From: CAZSVE01 sp964610175
GTDB lineage: Bacteria; Pseudomonadota; Gammaproteobacteria; HK1
DNA: 10,955 bases
Assembly: GCA_964610175.1 (NCBI GenBank)
Contig: CAZSVE010000100.1
Location: forward strand, 1 to 10,955
Reading direction: 5' to 3'
Part shown: positions 1 through 6,397 of the stretch, piece by piece
How positions within the stretch are numbered: the stretch's first letter is position 1
Layout: the number at the start of each line of letters is the position of its first letter
Notes under the pieces: generated by a model
Told to the model about the DNA's origin: nothing
Seen by the model: only the letters and a program-made list of their open reading frames with translations
Database searches by the model: none
Translations under genes and position numbers: made by a program

Positions 1-51
1 GCCACGGGTTTATCCATCCCACTATAAGGAACCTTGACAGGTCAAAACATA

Positions 52-2793
52 TCAGCCCTTTTCCTGCTTCATCCCATGATGCATTTCCGCTCCGATGGCG
101 CCGGTAAGGCTATCGACGTCACTCGGTTCGACATCGACGCCATCACTTCGGATGTAGCTATCCGTCTCGATATGCGTCCAGGTCAAACTGGCCTTCGGGG
201 TCACGAAGACGCCATCCCCCATATGGAGGGGAACACCGCCGCCAACGCTGGCCATATATTGATCGGCGCCGTAGTCGGCCTTTCGCAGGGTAGTGCCATC
301 GAGATCCGAGGTCTCGTTATTGCCACGCCCGTAACCCAGCATGCCCTCCAGATAGAATCTCCCACCCGTATAGTCACCATAGACGAAGACATGGTGCTGA
401 TCCACATCGGCCCTGGCCGCCCCACTGCCATCCACATCGGCATTGGAATAACCGAAGGCGACACCGGCACGGATATCTCTGGTTAGCTCGGCATCCATCC
501 CGACCACGACACCATAGATGTCCGCATCGTAGCCGCTGATGCCACCCTTGTCGTCCTGCTCGATCCAATTCCCCAAGGTCTTGACCCAGACGCCTCGCTC
601 CATGCCCGCGTTATCGCCGGGAGAGATGCCCTTGTCGTAACCCATGGACCCGGACCCATTGCCTCGAAAACCTTCGAAACGCGTGAAATTCATGCGAGAC
701 GATATGGTGCTCCCGATACTCTGAACGATGTGCTGGGAGACATCGGTAACGGCGGTATCGAGATTTTCCTGGTTGTTGGACGACTTATCCGTTGCTACGA
801 GAACAATCATAGAGTCATCAGTATTGGTATTGTCCACGGAGAAGACCTGTCCTGTGTCGTTTCCGTCGAATTCGAGGGCCGCTGCATTAAAGCCGGTACC
901 ATCAGTAGCAGTGGCAATAGTTGCGCTGCTCTTGACGAGAACAATCTTGTCACCAGTCACTACATTCGTCGAGTCTACATAAACGGTAACGCTCTCCGCG
1001 GTAGCCGGGGTCTTGACGGTTATGGCACCCGCAGCAGCACTATTTCCAAAAACCGCCTTGGTGGCATCGGCGGTAGTGCTCTTAGCCGCCTCCGGAATGA
1101 TAATCTTGGATCCTGTGGAAAGATCGAGGGTAGAAGGAGTTGTGCCCCCAAGGTTCTTCGTGGCCTTGAAAGTACCCGTTCCCCCAATCGTCAGGCTATT
1201 GGCATGAATGGCTGCATCGAATATCGTCTTGGAATTGGCATCAAGCGTAATCGCCTTCAATCGAACAGCAGCGATACCGATTGCATCGGCAAATTTAACG
1301 GTTCCCGCCGTATTCTTTACCGCAATACTACCCTGGCCATCTGTAGCAGCGGCGATAATCCCCGTGATGGTTTGGGAATAAGTGTTTCCAACATCAAGGG
1401 CCGTTCCGGAAAATTCTACGCTTGCTCCTCCCGTCCCATCGGTCAATACCAAGTCCGCGGCATTGACATTACCCATCATGATCGCGGTGGCAGCCGCGTC
1501 AGCGGCGCTACCACCCTTGATGTCCAGACGAGTGCTCGCCGTTACATTCTTGTTGAATGTGGCAGCGGCCTTTTCAGCAGCATTATCACCTGCCTGCAAG
1601 GTAATATTGCCTGCAGCAACGGTCTCTTCGAATATGGCAGCACCGCCCAGAACGGTGGTACCAATATCGATTTTCTTGAGCGAATTAGTGCTACCCACTT
1701 TACCTTTGAAAGTGGCAGTCTTTAGTGTGTTAGCACTCTTGGTGTGAATCGTCAATATACCGTTCTCGGCCACAGCTTTGCCATCCAGGGTGCCGGTAAT
1801 CGTTTGATCGTTATCGCTGACTATTTCCAGCGTGGTTGTTCCCCCAAGGCTAGTAGTGGCCGTTGTGCCAACATCGAAGCTAAGTGCAGTAAACGACAGA
1901 TCCCCTTCGACAGTCAGCTTTACTGCCCCCCCTGCACCACCAGCCACATGAGCATCACCTCCTTTCAGCTCGATATTGTTGGCGATGACCGCATCTCCAA
2001 GAATGGTTGTCGTCGCGGCACCACCAGCCCCTCCTGCAGTAGTGGATGCATCACCACCGGTGATTTTCAGATTGTCTGCCTTGAAGTCGCCGGTAGCATT
2101 GGTATCAACAAACTTGAAGGTGGCCATCACGTGCCCACCAGGTTTAGCAACATTACCACCTGCACCAATAATCTCGACTTGGGTCATGTTGACCTTACCC
2201 GTGACTTCTGCCACCCCAACGTACACCGCATTCCCAGTAGACGCGCCAGAAAGTTTGATGTTGCCACCTTTCGTCGTATCGGCAGCGCCCGCTATATATC
2301 CTTTGACATCGAGTATGATATTGGAATAGTTGATCGTTGCTCCATCAGTCGCAAAATTTAGCGTGAGGGTTTTTCCATCCGAAATATCAATATTATTGGT
2401 AACTGTCAGCCTCTCACCAGTCACGCTCGTGGTGGTGGAATCGTAAAGATTTAGAGTTGCGTCATGGGCGATGTTGTTGATATCAGCAACCGTTTTACCA
2501 CCATTGAGATCCAACTTACCTATATCTGCTGTGAAATCAGCCGTACCAGTGCCACCAGCGGAAGGGTTGTCGACCTTGCTGACAATGGTATCGGTAGCAC
2601 CCGAGATGGTAAGTGCATTACCCGTTGCACCACCTATTTCTGCCTCAGCCATCGCCTGGCCACTCATCCCCAACATCGCCGCCGTCGCGGCAATGGAGAC
2701 GCCCCCTACCAGGGCCTGTTTGATCCGCCGCGAGGGCTTTACGCCATTCTTGAATACCTTTCTTTCCAGGGTCGAAGTCGTTTTTCGGTTCAT
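52..2793 (-). CDS. Autotransporter (type V secretion) protein with truncated C-terminal beta-barrel
   Basis: 913 residues. The N-terminus has a long basic region (about residues 1-28), a hydrophobic stretch (about 29-48) and a likely signal peptidase site after SGQAMA (residue 49), so export to the periplasm is expected. Residues about 50-700 form a Gly/Ala/Thr/Asn-rich passenger with repeated short beta-strand-like segments and GGAGGA-type runs; I see no cysteine in the protein, which is usual for autotransporters. From about residue 731 (GVWVKTLGNW) the sequence has the alternating aromatic/glycine pattern of an autotransporter beta-domain (GYSNADVD, FYLEGMLGYGRG, PKASLTWTHI). That domain normally spans roughly 260-300 residues and ends in an aromatic residue. 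Here only about 183 residues precede a TGA stop, so the last strands are missing and barrel assembly is doubtful. A weak AGAGAG ribosome site lies about 10 bases before the ATG. Passenger function is unknown; an adhesin or surface protein is the usual role. The family call is secure, functionality is not. Confidence 0.85.
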   Translation of the reverse strand: MNRKTTSTLERKVFKNGVKPSRRIKQALVGGVSIAATAAMLGMSGQAMAEAEIGGATGNALTISGATDTIVSKVDNPSAGGTGTADFTADIGKLDLNGGKTVADINNIAHDATLNLYDSTTTSVTGERLTVTNNIDISDGKTLTLNFATDGATINYSNIILDVKGYIAGAADTTKGGNIKLSGASTGNAVYVGVAEVTGKVNMTQVEIIGAGGNVAKPGGHVMATFKFVDTNATGDFKADNLKITGGDASTTAGGAGGAATTTILGDAVIANNIELKGGDAHVAGGAGGAVKLTVEGDLSFTALSFDVGTTATTSLGGTTTLEIVSDNDQTITGTLDGKAVAENGILTIHTKSANTLKTATFKGKVGSTNSLKKIDIGTTVLGGAAIFEETVAAGNITLQAGDNAAEKAAATFNKNVTASTRLDIKGGSAADAAATAIMMGNVNAADLVLTDGTGGASVEFSGTALDVGNTYSQTITGIIAAATDGQGSIAVKNTAGTVKFADAIGIAAVRLKAITLDANSKTIFDAAIHANSLTIGGTGTFKATKNLGGTTPSTLDLSTGSKIIIPEAAKSTTADATKAVFGNSAAAGAITVKTPATAESVTVYVDSTNVVTGDKIVLVKSSATIATATDGTGFNAAALEFDGNDTGQVFSVDNTNTDDSMIVLVATDKSSNNQENLDTAVTDVSQHIVQSIGSTISSRMNFTRFEGFRGNGSGSMGYDKGISPGDNAGMERGVWVKTLGNWIEQDDKGGISGYDADIYGVVVGMDAELTRDIRAGVAFGYSNADVDGSGAARADVDQHHVFVYGDYTGGRFYLEGMLGYGRGNNETSDLDGTTLRKADYGADQYMASVGGGVPLHMGDGVFVTPKASLTWTHIETDSYIRSDGVDVEPSDVDSLTGAIGAEMHHGMKQEKG

Positions 2794-2831
2794 TTTTCGT
2801 ATTCTCTCTAGGTTTTGGGTTGTGGTTTACA

Positions 2832-2854
2832 TGCCGATAGCGAATCAATCGGCA
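2832..2854 (-). promoter_or_regulatory. Small hairpin in the leader of the autotransporter gene
   Basis: TGCCGAT at 2832-2838 and ATCGGCA at 2848-2854 are perfect inverted repeats with a 9-base loop, lying 39-61 bases upstream of the autotransporter ATG on the minus strand. No T-run follows on the minus strand, so it is not a typical intrinsic terminator of the dehydrogenase gene. It could be a leader structure or an operator. The rest of the 157-base gap between the two genes shows no confident promoter. Confidence 0.3.
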
Positions 2855-2950
2855 CAATAAATCGACCCAATAAATTAGCAGACAGAACGACGAAAAAGAC
2901 GGTCAAAGAGACCCCAGAAAACTACTCTTACCTAGCCGAGGGCGCCCTCC

Positions 2951-3766
2951 TCACACCCGCAGCGTCTGGAGATCGCCATCGACACCGATCACCTGACCGG
3001 AAACCATGGCGCCCCCAGGCGAGCACAGAAACAATATCGTCTCCGCGATATGCATCGGCGTAATAAACCTGTGCATGGAATTGAGGCCAAGGTAGGTGTC
3101 GCGCAGGGCGTCGACCGAGATCCCCTGGATCCCCGCCTTGGTGGCGATCACCCTGTCGAGCCGCTCACCGGCCACGAAACCGGGACAGATGGCGTTGACA
3201 TTGATGGAAAACGGACCAAGCTCCATGGCCAGGGTTTTGGTCAGGCCAATGACCCCCCACTTCGACGCCGCGTAGGGGGTACGCATGGGATAACCGAAGA
3301 CCCCTCCGGCGGACGACACATTGACAATCGACCCTCCCCCCGCCGCCTTCAACAAGGGGACCGCGTGGTGCGCGCAAAGGAACTGCCCCGTCAAGTTCAC
3401 TGCCACGGTATGCGCCCAATCTCGTGGCGCAACCTCCTCCACGGGGGCAGTCGGCCCGGCGATACCGGCATTATTGATGAGGATATCCAACCCTCCGAGC
3501 CATGCCGCGGCGTCATGGAAAAAACGCGCCACCTGCGCCGGTTGCGATACATCGCAAACCCCGGTTCCCAACCCGGGCAAGGCCTCGCGCGCCGCCTCCA
3601 GCGCCTTTACATCGACATCGCAGAGATACACCCTGGCCCCGGCGGCAAGAAACCGCTCCACGGTGATCCTGCCGATGCCGGTGGCCGCGCCGGTGACGAC
3701 GACCCCGCGGCCCTCCAACGTCCCGTGATCATAAGGCGCCTCGATGTCCCGAAGCGATCTTGTCAT
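2951..3766 (-). CDS. SDR family oxidoreductase
   Basis: 271 residues, the normal length for a classical short-chain dehydrogenase/reductase, a cytoplasmic NAD(P)-dependent enzyme that interconverts alcohols and ketones. The Rossmann dinucleotide motif TGAATGIG is at residues 25-32. Asp50, at the end of the second strand, favours NAD over NADP by family rules. NNAG is at 98-101, the catalytic Asn is likely N124, and the Ser-Tyr-Lys triad is S152, Y165 and K169 (YAASK). The CPGFV segment at 194-198 and the C-terminal VDGDLQTL are also typical. A strong GGAGGA ribosome site sits about 7 bases before the ATG. It lies upstream of the autotransporter on the same strand, 157 bases away, with no evidence of a joint function. 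The substrate cannot be told from sequence; FabG-like 3-oxoacyl reductase or a sugar/hydroxy-acid dehydrogenase are possibilities. Confidence 0.9.
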   Translation of the reverse strand: MTRSLRDIEAPYDHGTLEGRGVVVTGAATGIGRITVERFLAAGARVYLCDVDVKALEAAREALPGLGTGVCDVSQPAQVARFFHDAAAWLGGLDILINNAGIAGPTAPVEEVAPRDWAHTVAVNLTGQFLCAHHAVPLLKAAGGGSIVNVSSAGGVFGYPMRTPYAASKWGVIGLTKTLAMELGPFSINVNAICPGFVAGERLDRVIATKAGIQGISVDALRDTYLGLNSMHRFITPMHIAETILFLCSPGGAMVSGQVIGVDGDLQTLRV

Positions 3767-3800
3767 GGCATTTCCTCCTCTCCGGTTCTCCCGCCGATTA

Positions 3801-3912
3801 TTTGTTTATTTCCCGCTCAGCTTCACAATTGGATCAAGCCTTACAAAGCGCTAATTTCACTTTATCAATACCGGGTCATGCCTTGTCGAATCGAGCACAA
3901 GCTTCGCTCGTT
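3801..3912. repeat. Direct repeat copy 1 flanking the toxin-antitoxin island
   Basis: This copy begins with 3801-3828, which matches 4787-4814 with one mismatch (TTTGTTT[A/G]TTTCCCGC and onward). It ends with a 40-base segment at 3873-3912 that is identical to 4857-4896. The 44 bases between are only loosely similar to the other copy. A third, partial copy of the first segment follows directly at about 3911-3936 (TTTGTTTATTTCCCACTTGG). The repeat lies between the dehydrogenase start and the split toxin gene, in DNA with no recognisable gene. No known family is assigned. Confidence 0.8.
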
Positions 3913-4071
3913 TGTTTATTTCCCACTTGGCTTCGCTGATGTCTTCCGTTCATATCGGCCTTGTAGGATGGCAAAGGCGCGCTAGTCCTCGAGTATGCGG
4001 GCATACTCTTCGTGAGTACCGATCCAAACCCATATGAATCCATCCCCGTCTTTAACGGCAAGCACTCTATG

Positions 4072-4328
4072 CAATTCCTTCTCGACAATCGACATGACCG
4101 CGCGAATGTTCGTGGTTGGTCGAAGGATTTTAGCGATTGTGATTCGACAAAAATTCACGGGTAGTTTTTGCCATCCCTGGCACTGGGTCCCGCCAATCCA
4201 TGGCGGGATGACGGGAGTTCTGAATTTCTACGCAATCGCCTGAAACAACCTCCCTCGTCATCCCGGAAGGGAATGCCGGAACCCAGTGCCAGGGACGGCA
4301 ACAGGATTCGGTTGCGGCCTTGGTCGCG
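4072..4328. mobile_element. 257-bp non-coding element inserted in the toxin gene
   Basis: The element is bounded by the 5-base direct repeat CTATG (CATAG on the minus strand) at 4067-4071 and 4329-4333, which is consistent with a target-site duplication. It has no credible ORF. Its core, 4169-4300, is a large imperfect inverted repeat, flanked by about 97 bases on one side and 28 on the other. I see no clear terminal inverted repeats at its outer ends, so it is not an ordinary IS-derived MITE. Its limits are deduced from the restored toxin frame rather than from known element ends. Confidence 0.65.
4169..4300. repeat. REPIN-like pair of inverted REP-type repeats
   Basis: TGCCATCCCTGGCACTGGGT at 4169-4188 is matched in reverse complement at 4281-4300 with one mismatch. 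The similarity continues inward through a GGGATGACG core for about 50 bases per arm. The left arm also forms its own hairpin, TCCCGCC (4188-4194) with GGCGGGA (4202-4208). Two palindromic repeats facing each other with a short spacer is the architecture of REPINs, which are usually moved by RAYT (Y1-type) transposases encoded elsewhere. No such transposase is in this window. Confidence 0.7.
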
Positions 4329-4498
4329 CTATGACCTCTGCCGACGCGGACAGACCACAGCTTGCAGACCTTTTCGAAATGCAATGACGGATGCCTTGGG
4401 TTTTCCTCGAGCAAATCGTAATTTCTACGGGCTATCTCTTGAACGTTCGACGGTAATGCATCGAAGCCGCACCGGAATCGTGCCGTTGTTTTATGCAT

Positions 4499-4699
4499 TT
4501 ACAGATTCCGCAGCTTCCCCGCGTTTTTTTCTTCAAGGGCTTCTTCGACAAGAAAATCATACCTTCCCGATTCGGCATCATGTCCAATTCGACGATCCCA
4601 GGTTTCTTGGTCCCGTTCATAAAACCAATGGACAAGCTCGATGTATTCTTTGTGTGGAAGCGCTTCGATCTCGGATTGAATCTGTTCGGCTGTTTGCAT
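4499..4699 (-). CDS. Antitoxin of a RelE/ParE-type toxin-antitoxin pair
   Basis: 66 residues, acidic and charged, beginning MQTAEQIQSEIEALPHKEYI and ending EEKNAGKLRNL. The pattern, with a predicted helical N-terminus, two tryptophans (W25, W34) and a charged VEEALEEK tail, fits the small antitoxins commonly found directly upstream of toxins of the MHKTTARF type. Its role would be to bind and neutralise the toxin and probably to repress the operon. An AAGGA ribosome site is 8 bases before the ATG. Its TAA stop abuts the ATG of the split toxin gene. The reading frame is intact although its partner is broken, so it is now an orphan unless it acts on another toxin. The assignment rests on gene order and resemblance; no DNA-binding motif is obvious. 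Confidence 0.7.
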   Translation of the reverse strand: MQTAEQIQSEIEALPHKEYIELVHWFYERDQETWDRRIGHDAESGRYDFLVEEALEEKNAGKLRNL

Positions 4700-4786
4700 G
4701 GGAGTGTTCCTTGGTCTTTTCCCGTTCCCCGGCGAAAGGCGTGGGGAAACGAGGCATACCGAGCGTTGGCGAGAAGGCCTTGCTGG

Positions 4787-4896
4787 TTTGTTTGTTTCCC
4801 GCTCAGCTTCACAAATGAGTCACCATTTACAAAACAGTAATTTCGATGTACCAATCGGGTCATGCCTTGTCGAATCGAGCACAAGCTTCGCTCGTT
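4787..4896. repeat. Direct repeat copy 2 flanking the toxin-antitoxin island
   Basis: Partner of the repeat at 3801-3912: 28 bases with one mismatch at the left, a divergent middle of about 42 bases, and 40 identical bases at 4857-4896. It lies upstream of the antitoxin. The gene-free stretch 4700-5095 holds this copy, the inverted repeat at 4952-5018 and a promoter. A short minus-strand frame from about 4918 (MSAITYEERAKLVLDSTRHD) runs through the repeat; it resembles the start of a small antitoxin-like protein but is too short to call. Confidence 0.8.
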
Positions 4897-4951
4897 CTTC
4901 ATAGGTAATGGCGCTCATGGGTATCGATCCCCGAACGTAATTTCCAGACAT

Positions 4952-5018
4952 TATCCGGGAAATCTCGAACAAAACGAACAAAGATTTTCCGTTCGTTTTG
5001 TTCGAGATTTCCCGGATA
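4952..5018. promoter_or_regulatory. Perfect 28-bp inverted repeat upstream of the beta-propeller gene
   Basis: 4952-4979 (TATCCGGGAAATCTCGAACA and on) is exactly complementary to 4991-5018, with an 11-base loop at 4980-4990. No T-run follows the right arm on the plus strand, so it is a poor candidate for an intrinsic terminator. Its right arm overlaps the region where the -35 and spacer of the downstream promoter would lie. An operator, an attenuating RNA hairpin or a small palindromic repeat element are all possible. Confidence 0.75.
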
Positions 5019-5022
5019 TAAT
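4994..5022 (+). promoter_or_regulatory. Likely promoter of the beta-propeller gene
   Basis: A perfect -10 consensus, TATAAT, is at 5017-5022, about 74 bases before the ATG at 5096. With 17-base spacing the -35 would be CGTTTT at 4994-4999, a weak match, so activator help or an extended element may be needed. The predicted transcript would have a leader of roughly 65 bases. Most of the promoter falls inside the right arm of the inverted repeat. Confidence 0.45.
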
Positions 5023-5095
5023 GAACTAACCGGGTTACTTTTCGATATCGACCCACCTATTGCACTCGTGACTCGAATCTCCAAGGAAAAATCCA

Positions 5096-6283
5096 ATGAA
5101 AAAAACAAATATCCAGGCGAAGAGAATCAGCTCACCTGCCTTCCTCATGCTTGCCATGCTATTCCTCATGGCCAGACCAGCCTTCGCGGGCCTGGAGCGT
5201 CTCGCCTTCGTCGCCAGTGAAGGGGGAAATTCGGTAACCATCATCGACTTGATCACCGAAAAAAGCCTGAAGGTGTTGCCGACCGGAAAGACCCCCCATG
5301 CAATGGCGGCGGCACCGGAGGGTAAGATCTTCGTCAATAATCGGGGTAGCCGCGATCTGACGGTGATCGACGCCAATCGGCTGGAGGTCATCGCAACCAT
5401 TCCCCTGCCGGCGATTTCATTCCAGCTCGCCATGTCCCCCGATGGCAAGACCCTCGCCGTCGTCTACAAGGATGGGCTCGAGCTATCCCTGGTGGATGTG
5501 GCCTCCAACGCGATCACCGAGACACTGGAGGTGGGCGAGGCAGACAAGGGCTTCGAAAAACCCATGATGAAGCACCCCCTCTGGACACCCGATGGACGGT
5601 TCGTCTACGTATCGGATTCGGTCCACGACACCCTGGTCAAGATCGATGTATCCGAGGGCGTCATTACCAAAAAGATTCCCCTCCCCGGCATCAATCATTA
5701 CCTTCACCTGTCACCGGACGGCGGCACGATCTACGCCGTCAACGAAACCACCAGGGACGGAACCAGCGTCACCCTCATCGACAGGGCCACCGACACCGTG
5801 ATTGCCGACCTGCCCATTCCCCTTGCCCCCGGAGAAAAGGGCAAGGGCCACCACGGCAACTTCAGCCCCGATCATCGCTATTTCTTCTTCTCCAACCTGG
5901 GATCGTCGGGTCTTCACGTGCTCGATGTGCAAAGCCGCAAATGGATCGAGACCATCCAGACCGGGAAAGGTCCCGGACATCCGGCCATATCCCGGGACGG
6001 GAAATACATCTTCGTGGTCCACCACAAGGACGGCGTAATCAGCATTATCGACCTCGACAAGCAGAAATTCATCAAGAACATCGAGATCGGAAAAGGGAAA
6101 AAGGAGGCCCACGCCTTTTATTTCACGCCCGACGGGAAATACTTCCACGCCATATCCGCTCAGGACAATCTCATGGTCAAGATCGATGTCGAAAGACTGG
6201 AGGTAGCATCCACCATGCCGGTGGCCAAGGCCTCCATGTTCTTCGCCATCAAGGAAGGCGACACCTATCCGCCCACGGAATAA
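5096..6283 (+). CDS. Exported YVTN-type beta-propeller protein
   Basis: 395 residues. A signal peptide is clear: basic start (MKKTNIQAKR), hydrophobic core (about 14-26) and a likely cleavage after ARPAFA (residue 31), so it should be periplasmic or secreted. The mature part is made of seven repeats of about 45-50 residues, each carrying an [S/T]-x-DG-like turn followed by a hydrophobic strand (for example SPDGKTLAVVY, TPDGRFVYVSD, SPDGGTIYAVN, TPDGKYFHAIS), often with an ID or VID strand before it. This is the pattern of YVTN/YncE-like seven-bladed propellers. No haem-binding CxxCH and no catalytic motif is visible, so the role is unknown; binding of a ligand, metal or partner protein is the usual suggestion. 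AAGGA lies 8 bases before the ATG. The gene appears to be monocistronic behind its own promoter. Confidence 0.85.
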   Translation: MKKTNIQAKRISSPAFLMLAMLFLMARPAFAGLERLAFVASEGGNSVTIIDLITEKSLKVLPTGKTPHAMAAAPEGKIFVNNRGSRDLTVIDANRLEVIATIPLPAISFQLAMSPDGKTLAVVYKDGLELSLVDVASNAITETLEVGEADKGFEKPMMKHPLWTPDGRFVYVSDSVHDTLVKIDVSEGVITKKIPLPGINHYLHLSPDGGTIYAVNETTRDGTSVTLIDRATDTVIADLPIPLAPGEKGKGHHGNFSPDHRYFFFSNLGSSGLHVLDVQSRKWIETIQTGKGPGHPAISRDGKYIFVVHHKDGVISIIDLDKQKFIKNIEIGKGKKEAHAFYFTPDGKYFHAISAQDNLMVKIDVERLEVASTMPVAKASMFFAIKEGDTYPPTE

Positions 6284-6295
6284 GAGACGTCTCTT
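6282..6295. repeat. 14-bp perfect palindrome at the beta-propeller stop codon
   Basis: AAGAGACGTCTCTT overlaps the last two bases of the TAA stop. It has no loop and no following T-run, so it is not a standard terminator. It may be coincidental or a protein-binding site in the 114-base gap before mnmE. Confidence 0.25.
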
Positions 6296-6397
6296 CCTTG
6301 CCACTTCCCGAAATCTTTTCCAACGGCATCCAGGGCCTCGATATCCAACCAAGGCCCGGCAGGCGGACATAGCTGGTTGCGAAAATAGCTGGTTTCC

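Larger units (their letters stand above)
3982..4498 (-). pseudogene. RelE/ParE-like toxin gene split by a 257-bp insertion
   Basis: The 5' part (4498 down to about 4329) encodes MHKTTARFRCGFDALP, then HPSLHFEKV and LWSVRVGRG, as in small RelE/ParE-superfamily toxins. The reading frame then runs into a repeat element. The 3' part (4066 down to 3982) encodes VLAVKDGDGFIWVWIGTHEE and YARILED, the typical toxin C-terminus. Joining the two at CATAG, present at both 4329-4333 and 4067-4071, removes 262 bases and restores one open frame of exactly 84 codons plus stop (TAG at 3982-3984). The start codon directly follows the antitoxin stop (TAA then ATG), so the pair was translationally coupled. Such toxins usually cleave mRNA at the ribosome (RelE) or poison gyrase (ParE); which one this was cannot be decided. 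As it stands the gene could only give a chimeric 122-residue product lacking the conserved C-terminus, so the toxin is almost certainly inactive. Confidence 0.85.

Noticed and set aside
52..60. The TGA ending the autotransporter read as a recoded codon
   Set aside because: There is no visible selenocysteine-type element, and another stop follows within about 10 codons, so readthrough would not restore the barrel.
730..1725. Long plus-strand open frame opposite the autotransporter gene
   Set aside because: It is an antisense shadow of the passenger coding region, has no recognisable domain, and the opposite frame has a clear signal peptide and beta-domain.
3050..3985. 311-codon plus-strand open frame opposite the dehydrogenase
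   Set aside because: The minus strand encodes a complete SDR with all catalytic motifs; the plus frame is an unrecognisable shadow.
4130..4498. 122-codon minus-strand frame read as one intact protein
   Set aside because: Only its first ~57 residues resemble a toxin; the remainder is translated repeat element, so it is part of the split toxin gene and not a gene in its own right.
4820..5056. Minus-strand frame starting MGRYRKVTRLVHYIREISNK
   Set aside because: It runs across the 28-bp inverted repeat and the direct repeat, lacks a recognisable fold, and probably reflects the repeats.
5711..6370. 219-codon minus-strand frame opposite the beta-propeller gene
   Set aside because: Antisense shadow; the plus strand has a signal peptide and seven regular repeats.
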